Source: CBDCME01 sp965218865 | GTDB lineage: Bacteria > Pseudomonadota > Alphaproteobacteria > JAAXGF01 | Direction of reading: 5' to 3' | DNA length: 64,000 nucleotides | NCBI GenBank assembly: GCA_965218865.1 | Contig: CBDCME010000062.1 | Location: 103,170 to 167,169 of the forward strand | Shown: positions 42,015 to 50,237 of the stretch, one piece after another | Layout of the letters: every line of letters starts with the position of its first letter | Position numbering within the stretch: position 1 is the first letter of the stretch | Notes under the pieces: generated by a model | What the model saw: the letters and a program-made list of their open reading frames with translations, nothing else | What the model was told of the DNA's origin: nothing | The model's database searches: none | Made by a program: the position numbers and the translations under genes

Positions 42015-43409
42015 ATGTTGGTTATTGCGATGATGGAACACTTTGTCGAGAAAACCGAAGCGGGGTCCGTGCCCATAACGCCGTTGTCCCCGGAATTCCT
42101 GCCGGAATGGCGGTGCCGACAGCCTGATTCCCTGCAAGCATGGATCTACGCCACCAACTTTTCGGCCGACAAGGGGACGATCTGTCTGGTGCCCGCCGCC
42201 GATGGCAGTCTGGGATCCGTCTTGGTCGGGGTCGCGAGGGCGCCCGATTTGTGGAGCCTCGCTGGTTTGCCCCAGGCCTTGCCGCCGGGTGATTATCGGT
42301 TGGATTCGTCTTTTCCGCCTCTAGACGCCGACAAGGCGGCGCTGGGTTGGGCCTTGGGCGGTTACCGCTTCACGCGCTATGTCGCGCCGTTGAATGTTCT
42401 CGCCAGGCTGGTCTGGCCTCGATGTTGCGATCGGGATTGGGTCGAAAATGTCGCCGAATCGATCAATCTCGTGCGCGACCTGATCAACACCCCGGCCGAG
42501 GCAATGGGGCCGGCCGAACTCGCCGAGGCCGCGACCACGTTGGCAAGAGCCAACCAGGCCGAGATTCGCGTTCTCGCGGGTGACGCCCTGGTGGCGGAAA
42601 ACTTTCCGGCCGTCCACGCCGTCGGTCGAGCGAGCAGCCGGGAACCCCGCTTGATCGATATGTGCTGGGGAAGCGGCGAGGCTCCGAAGGTGACCCTGGT
42701 CGGCAAGGGTGTTTGCTTCGATTCGGGCGGCCTCGATCTCAAACCCGCCCGCGGGATGATCCTCATGAAAAAGGACATGGGCGGCGGGGCGCTGGTTTTG
42801 GGTCTGGCGCGGCTCATCATGGCGGCGGGATTGAGAGTCCGTCTCAGGGTTCTCGTTCCAGCCGTCGAGAACAGCGTGGCCGGCAACGCGATGCGTCCCC
42901 TCGACGTGATCGAGAGTCGCAAGGGACTGACGATCGAAGTCGGCAATACCGACACCGAGGGGCGTTTGATCCTGGCCGACGCCTTGGCCGAGGCCGACCG
43001 CGAAAAACCCGATCTGTTGATCGATTGCGCGACGCTTACGGGCGCCGCGCGGGTGGCGCTCGGCCCCGACGTTCCGGCGATGTTTACCCCGGACGACACA
43101 CTCGCCGAGGAACTGGCGGTCCACGCCGGGGCCGAGGCGGATCCCCTCTGGCGACTGCCCCTGTGGGCACCCTACCGGGAAATGCTGGCGAGCAAGGTGG
43201 CCGATCTCAACAACGTCGCCGACGGTCCCTTCGCGGGTGCCATCACCGCGGCCCTCTTTCTCAAGGAATTCGTTACCGAAACCCGCCGATGGGTCCACTT
43301 GGACATGATGGCCTGGAACGCGAAAGCGCGCCCGGGGCGCCCGGTGGGCGGGGAAGCGATGGGGTTGCGGGCGCTCTTTGCGTTGATCCGGGCCCGTTAC
43401 GGCGCCTGA
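42015..43409 (+). CDS. M17 leucyl aminopeptidase family protein
   Basis: This di-zinc exopeptidase releases N-terminal residues. The 464-residue protein holds the full M17 catalytic set: VGKGVCFDSGGLDLKPARGMILMKKDMGGGA, VPAVENSVAGNAMRPLDV, EVGNTDTEGRLILADAL (the NTDxEGR signature, Thr where Ala is common) and LIDCATLTGAARVALG. The N-terminal ~150 residues are shorter and less conserved than in PepA. Start options ATG 42015, 42030 or 42033. Cytosolic, likely hexameric. Confidence 0.92.
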   Translation: MLVIAMMEHFVEKTEAGSVPITPLSPEFLPEWRCRQPDSLQAWIYATNFSADKGTICLVPAADGSLGSVLVGVARAPDLWSLAGLPQALPPGDYRLDSSFPPLDADKAALGWALGGYRFTRYVAPLNVLARLVWPRCCDRDWVENVAESINLVRDLINTPAEAMGPAELAEAATTLARANQAEIRVLAGDALVAENFPAVHAVGRASSREPRLIDMCWGSGEAPKVTLVGKGVCFDSGGLDLKPARGMILMKKDMGGGALVLGLARLIMAAGLRVRLRVLVPAVENSVAGNAMRPLDVIESRKGLTIEVGNTDTEGRLILADALAEADREKPDLLIDCATLTGAARVALGPDVPAMFTPDDTLAEELAVHAGAEADPLWRLPLWAPYREMLASKVADLNNVADGPFAGAITAALFLKEFVTETRRWVHLDMMAWNAKARPGRPVGGEAMGLRALFALIRARYGA

Positions 43410-43533
43410 CACAGCCGCCGGAATCGATTCGAGACCGAAACGATGCTAATATGACCGGGAGTACACGCACGGGTGTCGACGATGTCGATCGGTGCCGGCG
43501 CACGTGGTTGGAACGGTCGAATAGGAGGTGCCG

Positions 43534-44112
43534 ATGGGGTTGGAACTCCTCCCAATATTGCTTGTTTTCCTTGTCCTCGCGATTTGGGCCAAGAACAACA
43601 TCAAGAAGCGGATAAGACAGGCGGCACGTTCCGGCGCCGGCGAGAAGAGCGGCCTTTTTCGTCGGCAGGACTCGAGGGGATACCACGACGATCCCTTCGA
43701 GGAAAAATGGGAGATGTACGTGAAGTACGATCCCCGCGTTCAGGCCGCGATCGAAACGGTCAAACCGGCCGGGCCGGCCGGTCTCGCGGAACTGAAGGCT
43801 GCCTTCAAGGGGGTCTCCGACGATCGCTCCAGGATCGCTGAACTCGCGGCGAAGATCGTGCGTGACCGGCGGTCGGAGCGGGCCGCACCGAGGCCTCCCC
43901 GGGGGAGGGCCGCGACCCCGGCTCCGAAGGCCGCGAGAGCGCCCGAGGCGAAGGCTGGCCAACGCCCGCGCCCAACGACGGCAAAGAAGCAAGAAAGCGC
44001 GCCGACCCCGAAGCGGCCAAGCAAGCCATCCGCCGCCCCGCGATCGGCTTCGGCGCCACGGCCCAAGGAGCCGAAAGCGGCGGTTCGCGATCCACCAGCA
44101 AACAGCGGCTGA
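43534..44112 (+). CDS. Membrane-anchored protein with Ala/Pro/Lys-rich tail
   Basis: The start is ATG 43534, placed by the strong AGGAGGT five bases upstream. The 192 residues begin with one transmembrane helix (ELLPILLVFLVLAIWAKNNIKKRI), then a folded helical segment (residues about 50-110, EEKWEMYVKYDPRVQAAIETV, GPAGLAELKAAFKGVSDD) and a 75-residue low-complexity basic tail (PKRPSKPSAAPRSASAPRPKEPK). I do not recognise it. A tail of this kind could bind acidic surfaces or cell wall. Confidence 0.6.
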   Translation: MGLELLPILLVFLVLAIWAKNNIKKRIRQAARSGAGEKSGLFRRQDSRGYHDDPFEEKWEMYVKYDPRVQAAIETVKPAGPAGLAELKAAFKGVSDDRSRIAELAAKIVRDRRSERAAPRPPRGRAATPAPKAARAPEAKAGQRPRPTTAKKQESAPTPKRPSKPSAAPRSASAPRPKEPKAAVRDPPANSG

Positions 44113-44534
44113 CCAGGGGTCAACCCACCCGAAGTGCGTTCGTCCGGGCGGTTGGCCCTCGGGAAGGCGCGCGCCTTACTTCGCAACAAAGTTTCGACAA
44201 CGTCAACTTCGACGAAGGGCGAGCGAGACCGCTGCCGCGATGGCGTATGCCGGTATGTTCGACTTGCGTCCCATTGTGAGTCCTCCGTCCTTGATTGATC
44301 CCCGGCCCATGGAAAGGCGCTGGCTCGAGGCGGCATGACCAATCGCATTGCCCGCGGCCACCGGGATCTCTAAATGGGAACCGCGAGGTGCACCGACAAA
44401 CGGTTTCTCTCCCGATCACAACTCGGTGAGCGCCGGTTTCAGGCGACGCTGGCGACACTCGACGACAGCGGTTAAGATCGTCGCCGTCGGTTTTCCGACC
44501 CGCGGGTTTGGCCTACGGTAGGCGGGAGGACGCC
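44113..44534. other. Intergenic region, no supported gene
   Basis: 422 bp without a convincing reading frame. A short frame (44240-44337) has no ribosome site. I see no IS end or long hairpin. Confidence 0.4.
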
Positions 44535-45167
44535 ATGGCGCTGGAAAAGCTTTTCGACACCGAGTTCAGGCACGATCGTCCGGAGGTGCCGCGCAAGTCG
44601 GCCGCCGAACTGGAAAATCAAAAACTTCTGGCCGCGATCGTTTGCGGCGACAAGGCGGTCGCGGTGCGAGCCGCGGCGGCGCGGCGTCTCGACGATCAAC
44701 GGTTGCTCGCCGATCTCGTCCGCCGGGACTCGGCGTCGGAGGTCCGCGAGGCCGCGGTCGAACGGCTCAGGGACGGTAAAATTCTGGCCAAGATCGCGAC
44801 CAGCGACAAGGCCCTCGGAGTCCGAAAGTGTGCCGCGGACCGCGTCGATGACCAGCGCACCCTGGCCGCGATTGCCCGCGACGACAAAGACGCCGAAGTC
44901 CGTGAGGCCGCCGTCTTGCGGCTTAAGGACCAGGAATTTCTGGCTTACCTGGCGATCGCGGACGAGGACGCGCGGGTGCGCCGGGCCGCCGCGATGTGCC
45001 TGAATACCCAGGACCATCTCGCAAAGCTGGCGCGAACCGCCTCCGATGCGGACGTCCGCGCCGCCGCGGTCGCCCGCCTCGACGACCAAAAGCTGCTGGC
45101 CCAGCTCGCCATCAGCGACAAGAGCGAAGCCGTCCGCGTCAAGGCCATCCACCGCCTCCGCACCTGA
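44535..45167 (+). CDS. HEAT/LRV-like repeat protein
   Basis: The start is ATG 44535 with GGAGG upstream. The 210 residues consist almost wholly of about eight repeats of ~24 residues with consensus LLAxIAxxDKxxxVRxAAVxRLxDQ (e.g. KLLAAIVCGDKAVAVRAAAARRLDDQ is followed by RLLADLVRRDSASEVREAAVERL). This fits two-helix repeats of the leucine-rich-variant or short HEAT type. Such solenoids are protein-binding scaffolds. No catalytic domain or signal peptide. The near-identical repeats imply internal duplication. Confidence 0.75.
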   Translation: MALEKLFDTEFRHDRPEVPRKSAAELENQKLLAAIVCGDKAVAVRAAAARRLDDQRLLADLVRRDSASEVREAAVERLRDGKILAKIATSDKALGVRKCAADRVDDQRTLAAIARDDKDAEVREAAVLRLKDQEFLAYLAIADEDARVRRAAAMCLNTQDHLAKLARTASDADVRAAAVARLDDQKLLAQLAISDKSEAVRVKAIHRLRT

Positions 45168-45219
45168 AATCAGTAAACTGTCGCCGCATTACATTACAAC
45201 CGGGGACAGTTTACTGATT
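45168..45219. terminator. 15-bp perfect inverted repeat between convergent genes
   Basis: AATCAGTAAACTGTC at 45168-45182 and its exact complement at 45205-45219 enclose 22 bp. It starts immediately after the stop codon of the repeat-protein gene and 8 bp from the PagL-like gene's stop. It suits a bidirectional terminator for both genes, though no long T run follows. It could also be a REP-type sequence. Confidence 0.5.
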
Positions 45220-45227
45220 CTTTGAGG

Positions 45228-45740
45228 CTAGAACAGTTTGTGGAAGGGTATGGCGTAGGTGAGGACGAGGGAATTTACGCCGGGATTGTCGTCGTCGATG
45301 CTGGCGTTGGAGATGTGGCTGATGGCGACGCCGAGGCGCGAGCGGTCGTCGAAGCGGTAGGCGATTTCGAAGGCCGAGCGGAACTTGAGGACATGGCCGA
45401 GGTCCTTGCTGTTGCCTTCGGCGTAGCCCCCGATCGCGAAGGTGGGGGTGACGACGAACCGGCGGCCGAGGAAGATGTCGAGATAGATTCCGCCGAAGCC
45501 GTAGACCCCGCCGTCGGAATTGGCCATCAGGCCGACGAAGGGGCCGATATGGTAGAGTTTCTTGTCCGAGCGGTATTCATAGCGGAACTCGGCGCTCGTC
45601 TCGTCGTCGTCGAAGTCAAACACCCCGGCGCTGAGAGCGAGGAAATCGGGGTCCTCGGCCCGGACTGCCCCCGGTGCCGCGATCATGAGCGTGGCCAGCG
45701 CCGCCATCACCAGCGCCGCTATCGACGAGTTTCGTGGCAA
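45228..45740 (-). CDS. PagL-like lipid A 3-O-deacylase (acyloxyacyl hydrolase family)
   Basis: The 170-residue outer-membrane barrel has a signal peptide (MPRNSSIAALVMAALATLMIAAPGAVRA) and paired strands (FLALSAGVFDF, AEFRYEYRSDKKLYHIGPFVGLMAN, RRFVVTPTFAIGGYAEG). The catalytic-type segment is GVAISHISNASIDDDNPGVNSLVLTYAIPF, where His and Ser of the PagL-type triad are visible (SHISNA). It trims an acyl chain from lipid A in the outer leaflet and thereby alters immune recognition and permeability. It ends in Phe, suitable for BAM insertion. Confidence 0.8.
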   Translation of the reverse strand: MPRNSSIAALVMAALATLMIAAPGAVRAEDPDFLALSAGVFDFDDDETSAEFRYEYRSDKKLYHIGPFVGLMANSDGGVYGFGGIYLDIFLGRRFVVTPTFAIGGYAEGNSKDLGHVLKFRSAFEIAYRFDDRSRLGVAISHISNASIDDDNPGVNSLVLTYAIPFHKLF

Positions 45741-45974
45741 CCCGATGTTCCTCCTGGTCTCTGGTCAAGAAAGGAGCTGACAGGCTGGCTAAAGGTCCGC
45801 GGCTTCGAAGTGACGCGATTTCACCTTCCCGCTTGATCTCAGACAACCGCGTCACGGAATCCGGGATGACCAGCGGGAACGCTCGTCCATCAATTCGGCT
45901 CGGCCTTCTGTCCCCCTAATCTCCATTTCCGGCTCAGTTTACGCGATTGTGGCCCATGAACGAAAGGGTCTCCA

Positions 45975-46110
45975 AGAGTCTTTTCGAAAAGGCGCGTCCG
46001 TGCATTTTTTGCGTCTGTCCCCGCCCCCTCCCGGCCACCCACGAGAGGTTGCTGATATGGGTGGCCGGGAGGGGGCGGGGACCGGTGCCGCGAGTCTTCG
46101 AACAGTCTCT
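45975..46110 (-). repeat. Double-hairpin repeat, copy 5
   Basis: Reverse orientation. Arms TCCCCGCCCCCTCCCGGCCA and complement are fully paired, a C/G variant of the T/A stem seen in other copies. Ends TCTTTTCGAAAAG and TTCGAACAGTCTCT. The last base joins the TAA stop complement of pip. Confidence 0.88.
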
Positions 46111-47060
46111 TAACCGAGTTTCTTAAATCCTTCCATGGCCTCGACGAGGGCGGCCCGGATGCCGGGTTCCATCGCCGAGTGGCCAGCGTCCGGTATGATC
46201 AGGTATTCCGCCTCGGGCCAGGCCCGGGCCACTTCGTCGGCGGTGACGATCGGACAGACGACGTCGTAGCGCCCCTGGACGATCACCCCCGGAATGGCGC
46301 GCAGGCGCCCGATCTCGGCGAGCAGGGAATTGGCCGGCAAGAAGATCTGATTGCGAAAATAGTGGGCCTCGATCCGGGCCAGGCCCAGGGCTGTGACGTC
46401 GCGGGAGAACTCGGCCATCGTCGCGGGCGAGGGCAATAGGGTCGAACTGGCGCCCTCGTACCTGCTCCAGGCCCTTGCGGCCGGCATGTGGACGGTGGGG
46501 TCCGGGTCGATCAACCGGCGATGGTAGGCTTCCAGTAGATCACCGCGCTCCTGTTCCGGAACCGCTTCGGTGAAGTACCGCCATTCCTCCGGAAAGATGT
46601 TTCCGATGCGGTAGAGAAACCACGTGATCTCGCTCGGCCGGCAGAGAAAAATTCCGCGCAGCACCAGGCCGAGGCAGGCTTCGGGATGGCTTTCCGCGTA
46701 GGCGATGGCGAGGGTCGAACCCCAGGATCCCCCGAACACGATCCAGCGCGCGATCCCGAGGCTGTTCCGGAGCCGTTCGAGGTCGGCGATCAGATCCGGC
46801 GTCGTGTTGTCGGTGATCTCGCCGAGCGGGAGCGAGCGGCCGGCGCCGCGCTGATCGAATATCACGATCCGGTAGTGGCCGGGATCGAAGAACCGGCGGT
46901 CGACCGGCCAGGACCCGGCTCCCGGGCCGCCGTGAAGAAAGACGACAGGTACGCCCGTCGGATGGCCGCATTGTTCCCAATAGAGCATGTGGCGCCCGTC
47001 GACGGCCAGCATTCCCGAAGCAAAGGGCTCGATTTCCGGATAAAGCTCGGGTTCGCGCAC
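46110..47060 (-). CDS. pip: Proline iminopeptidase (alpha/beta hydrolase)
   Basis: The enzyme cleaves N-terminal proline from peptides. The 316 residues have the typical N-terminus (YPEIEPFASGMLAVDGRHMLYWEQCGHPTGVPVVFLHGGPGAG), the nucleophile elbow VFGGSWGSTLA (Ser), the Asp in QGRYDVVCP and the His in PDAGHSAMEPG. Length matches the family (about 315). The stop codon TAA lies at the edge of hairpin repeat copy 5. It is divergent from the SNase gene 109 bp away. Confidence 0.93.
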   Translation of the reverse strand: MREPELYPEIEPFASGMLAVDGRHMLYWEQCGHPTGVPVVFLHGGPGAGSWPVDRRFFDPGHYRIVIFDQRGAGRSLPLGEITDNTTPDLIADLERLRNSLGIARWIVFGGSWGSTLAIAYAESHPEACLGLVLRGIFLCRPSEITWFLYRIGNIFPEEWRYFTEAVPEQERGDLLEAYHRRLIDPDPTVHMPAARAWSRYEGASSTLLPSPATMAEFSRDVTALGLARIEAHYFRNQIFLPANSLLAEIGRLRAIPGVIVQGRYDVVCPIVTADEVARAWPEAEYLIIPDAGHSAMEPGIRAALVEAMEGFKKLG

Positions 47061-47168
47061 GGCCCCTCGACTCCCTCTGGCGGACCGCCATCATAAGGCC
47101 GAGGGGGCGCCTGGCAAGCCGCCAGGCCGCGTTGTCCGGGCCTCGAGCGATGTGATAGTTTGGCTGTC

Positions 47169-47945
47169 ATGGGAGGTATCGTCCGGGGCTTGATCGTCGG
47201 CTTCGTTGCCTTTTGGCCGGCGGCTAGCGCGGCGGCCGATCTGGTCGCGGGCGGGTCGGCCCGGGTCATCGAGATCGTGGACGGCGACACCGTGGTTCTC
47301 GACAACGGCGAGGAGGTCCGCCTGGTCGGCATCCAGGCCCCCAAGCTCCCCTTGGGACGCCCCAATTTTCACTCCTGGCCGCTCGCCGACGAGGCCAAGA
47401 AGACCCTCTCCGATTTTTCGTCCGGCAGAAAAGTGTCGCTTTTCTACGGCAGCCGACAGCGGGACCGTTACGGTCGGCACCTGGCCCATCTGTACCTCGA
47501 CGACGGCACCTGGCTGCAGGGAAAAATGATCCGTCTCGGGTTCGCGCGGGTGTACGGTTTCCGCGATAATCGCGCCCTGCTCGCCGAGCTGCTTGCCCTC
47601 GAAGCGCAAGCGCGGGCGGCGAGGCGCGGAATTTGGACCCACGCCTATTATCGCGTCCGCCCCGCGGAACCTCCCGATTTTACGCGTGATCGCTTTGAAC
47701 TCGTGGAGGGGCGCGTGGTCGATGTCGCCATCGTTCGCGGCCGTGGCTATCTGAACTTCGGCGCCGATTGGCGTCACGATTTCACCGCCAGCGTTGCCCC
47801 CAAGAACCTCCGTCTGTTCGAGCGGGAAGGCTTCGATCTCAAGGCTTTGAAGGGGCGCACCGTCCGCGTCCAGGGATGGATAAGATCGTTCAACGGTCCG
47901 TTGATCGACGTCACCCATCCCGAACAGATCGAGGTTTTCCCCTGA
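47169..47945 (+). CDS. Thermonuclease/SNase-family protein with extra C-terminal domain
   Basis: The 258-residue protein from ATG 47169 has an N-terminal export segment (GLIVGFVAFWPAASAAA). An SNase domain follows with ARVIEIVDGDTVVLDNGEEVRLVGIQAPK (Asp/Thr of the metal site), RDRYGRHLAHLYLDDGTWLQGKMIRLGFARVYGF, and a C-terminal ~90 residues (FELVEGRVVDVAIVRGRGYLNFGADWRHDF) resembling an OB-like additional domain. Unlike the 18699 nuclease, it keeps a full RYGR motif. Hydrolysis of nucleic acids outside the cytosol is the family role. Confidence 0.85.
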   Translation: MGGIVRGLIVGFVAFWPAASAAADLVAGGSARVIEIVDGDTVVLDNGEEVRLVGIQAPKLPLGRPNFHSWPLADEAKKTLSDFSSGRKVSLFYGSRQRDRYGRHLAHLYLDDGTWLQGKMIRLGFARVYGFRDNRALLAELLALEAQARAARRGIWTHAYYRVRPAEPPDFTRDRFELVEGRVVDVAIVRGRGYLNFGADWRHDFTASVAPKNLRLFEREGFDLKALKGRTVRVQGWIRSFNGPLIDVTHPEQIEVFP

Positions 47946-47988
47946 CCAGGGGCGAATTCTAGATTCGGTGTTTCGGGGCTTATTGGTA

Positions 47989-48148
47989 ACAGTCTGTTCG
48001 AAAACTCGCGGCACCGGCGCTGGCCCCCTCCCGGCCACCCATATCAGCAACCTCTCGTGGGTGGCCGGGAGGGGGAGAGGGCCGGGAGGGGGAGAGGGCC
48101 GGAACAGACGCAAAAAAATGCGCGTCCGCGCATTTTCGAACGGACACT
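47989..48148 (+). repeat. Double-hairpin repeat, copy 6, with internal 17-bp duplication
   Basis: Near-complete, with both ends present. The 3' arm of the long palindrome is duplicated in tandem (GGGAGGGGGAGAGGGCC twice), giving 160 bp instead of about 140. The right end TTCGAACGGACACT joins directly to the IS630 copy B end (AATACCAACC). Confidence 0.88.
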
Positions 48149-48162
48149 AATACCAACCGCCC

Positions 48163-48768
48163 TTAACATTGACTTGTGCGAGCCCACGCTCTGAGGCCGA
48201 TGGACATGATCTTCCAAGGTTGGTCGGTCAGGTTGTTCCAGGCTTGGCAAGAGGCCTCGACGATGGCTTCATAGGAGTCGAAGACACGATTGGAGAGCCA
48301 GTTCTGGCGGAGGTATTGCCAGACATTTTCGGCGGGATTGAGCTCCGGGGACTTGGGTGGCAAAGGCACGAGGGAGATGTTCTCCGGGATGCCGAGTTTG
48401 GCAGTGGTGTGCCATGCGGCTTGGTCGAGCAGCACGACGGCATGGGCGTTTGGGGCAACGGCCCGGCTGATTTCCTCGAGATGCAGGTCCATGGCTTCAG
48501 TATTGGCGCGCGGCATGACCAGCGCCGCGCCCTCACCGCGCTCGGGGCAGATGGCGCCGAAGAGATACGCCGAAGAGGTCCGTAGGTCCTTGACCTGGCG
48601 CGGGCGCGATCCCTTTGGGGCCCACTGGCGCACCAGGCTGTTCTTCTGGCCGACGCGCATTTCATCTTGAAACCAAACCTCGATGGGCGTGTCCGGTGGC
48701 TGTGCCGCTACAATTTTCGCCAAGTGTTCGGGAAAACTTTTTTTTAAATTCCTCCTGTGCCCGCGCAT
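48163..48768 (-). CDS. IS630 transposase, orfB part (DDE domain)
   Basis: Almost identical to 4118-4723 (one difference at the last residues, TSQC for TRQC). FQDEMRVG, VVLLDQAAWHT and ELNPAENVW are intact. It is reached from orfA by -1 slippage on the A8 run near 48737. Confidence 0.83.
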   Translation of the reverse strand: MRGHRRNLKKSFPEHLAKIVAAQPPDTPIEVWFQDEMRVGQKNSLVRQWAPKGSRPRQVKDLRTSSAYLFGAICPERGEGAALVMPRANTEAMDLHLEEISRAVAPNAHAVVLLDQAAWHTTAKLGIPENISLVPLPPKSPELNPAENVWQYLRQNWLSNRVFDSYEAIVEASCQAWNNLTDQPWKIMSIGLRAWARTSQC

Positions 48769-49237
48769 CCTGGCCGACGTGGCGCGGGCGCGCGGAAATA
48801 TGCGAGAACCCGAGCGCGGCCAGCAGCTTGCCGACGCTCCGCTCGTGATAGTCCACGCCGAAGCGCGTTCGGATCAGTTGCTTGAGATCGATGCAGCGCC
48901 AGCGCACGACCCCATCCCGTTCGGGATCGGGACCGGCCTCGATAGCCCGCGAAAGCGCCGCCATTTGCGACGGCGTCAACCGACGCAACGCCCCGTTCGG
49001 CTTGCGGTCGATCAGACCGGCCGGACCTCCCGCGTTGAACCGGTGAACCCAGTCCCGCAACGTCTGCCGATCCATGCCGCCAATACCCGCCGCGCACGCT
49101 CGATCCATCCCATCGTAGATGGCCGCCATCGACAAAAGCCGTCGCGCCTGGTTCCCATCATCGCTCCGTGCCGCAAGAACACGGACTCTTTCAGCATCAA
49201 AGTCGTTTCGCAAAGGAATCGTTGGCATTGAACACAC
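48662..49237 (-). CDS. IS630 transposase, orfA part (helix-turn-helix)
   Basis: Equivalent to 4617-5192 with one substitution in the out-of-frame tail (GENCSG for GENRSG). The helix-turn-helix region and the slippery A-AAA-AAG are intact. Confidence 0.83.
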   Translation of the reverse strand: MCSMPTIPLRNDFDAERVRVLAARSDDGNQARRLLSMAAIYDGMDRACAAGIGGMDRQTLRDWVHRFNAGGPAGLIDRKPNGALRRLTPSQMAALSRAIEAGPDPERDGVVRWRCIDLKQLIRTRFGVDYHERSVGKLLAALGFSHISARPRHVGQDARAQEEFKKKFSRTLGENCSGTATGHAHRGLVSR

Positions 49238-49328
49238 TCCCTTGTTGCCAACAACCTTGAATCACACAAAACCTAGCGTGTAAACCTTTGCGCGAGTCAA
49301 ACTCTAGGGCGGTTGGTATAAGACCTCG

Positions 49329-50171
49329 TCAGCCGCTGATCCGGTCGATCATGGCTCCGGACGAGTCGAAGCAGGCCGCGACCAATGGCCCGCCGAAACC
49401 GCATCCTCCGTCGAGCGTCGCGGTCAGCGGCGTGACTGCGATTCCCTTGCCGTTGGGAGAAAAACCGCGAACGATGGTCCGGACACCCTCGTACGGCTCC
49501 GAAATCTGCGAAAAGTTGCTTCCTCCCCACCACAACGAATCACTTTGAGTGGCCAGGGGTCGAGTGGTGTCGATTCCGGCGTGGACGAAGAGCAGCGTTC
49601 CGTCCTCGGTGAAGGCGGCCCGGCGCAGGGCGGCCATGAACGCGTCATGACCCGGCAGGGCCCTGACGGCGCGGCAGATTCCGCTGGTCCAGCGGGCGGT
49701 CTCCGCCGCCCCCGAGCGGGCCTTGGTCAGGCCGTCCTCGGCCCTGAACCCATAAGCGGCGAGGGTTGCGCCGGCACCGCGGGCGACCATCCATTCTAGC
49801 ATGCCGACGGGGTCGAGCGCCAAATGGAGCTGCATGAGCTTTTGCCACATTTCCTCTTGGGAACCGCGTAGAAAGACGACGTCGCAAACCATCGCCCGTG
49901 GTCTCGCGAGGACCCAGCGGCGAAAAGCGAGGAGTTCGTCCAGGGTGGCGACGATCTGGTTTCCTTGACCGACGTAATTGCCCAGGTAGACGAGTCGGTC
50001 GCCCGCCTCGAAGCGGTCGCCGAGCTGGGCGTGGACACGCACCAGGCGATCGCTATCGCCGTGGACCGCGGCGACCGCCCAGACCCGCCGGGCACGCCGC
50101 AATTTGGCAAACTTCGATCGATCGACCATCGGCGTCCTCGGATCCTCCCTCGGGAGCAATAGCCAGCGCAC
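49329..50171 (-). CDS. Metallophosphatase-fold protein lacking metal ligands
   Basis: The 280 residues align with bacterial diadenosine-tetraphosphatase/serine-threonine phosphatase-type calcineurin folds, but every metal motif is changed. VWAVAAVHGDSDRL replaces the GDxHG Asp by Val. DRLVYLGNYVGQG replaces GDxVDRG (both Asp lost). VVFLRGSQEEM replaces GNHE (Asn and His lost). Only the distal LLFVHAGIDTTRPL is conserved. A catalytically dead, possibly regulatory phosphatase homologue is the simplest reading. The frame is long, undamaged and has a normal start, so selection seems to have kept it. Start could be the second Met (MVDRSKFAK). Confidence 0.75.
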   Translation of the reverse strand: MRWLLLPREDPRTPMVDRSKFAKLRRARRVWAVAAVHGDSDRLVRVHAQLGDRFEAGDRLVYLGNYVGQGNQIVATLDELLAFRRWVLARPRAMVCDVVFLRGSQEEMWQKLMQLHLALDPVGMLEWMVARGAGATLAAYGFRAEDGLTKARSGAAETARWTSGICRAVRALPGHDAFMAALRRAAFTEDGTLLFVHAGIDTTRPLATQSDSLWWGGSNFSQISEPYEGVRTIVRGFSPNGKGIAVTPLTATLDGGCGFGGPLVAACFDSSGAMIDRISG

Positions 50172-50237
50172 AAATATGAACGCTAGCTAACAACCTTCCG
50201 CTTGGCAACGACCAAAAAACCTCTTGATTTCCAGTCA

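Larger units (their letters stand above)
48151..49318 (-). mobile_element. IS630-family insertion sequence, copy B
   Basis: The ends are TACCAACCGCCC at 48151 and the complement ending GGTTGGTA at 49318, 1168 bp, nearly identical to copy A. It directly abuts hairpin repeat copy 6. Confidence 0.9.
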
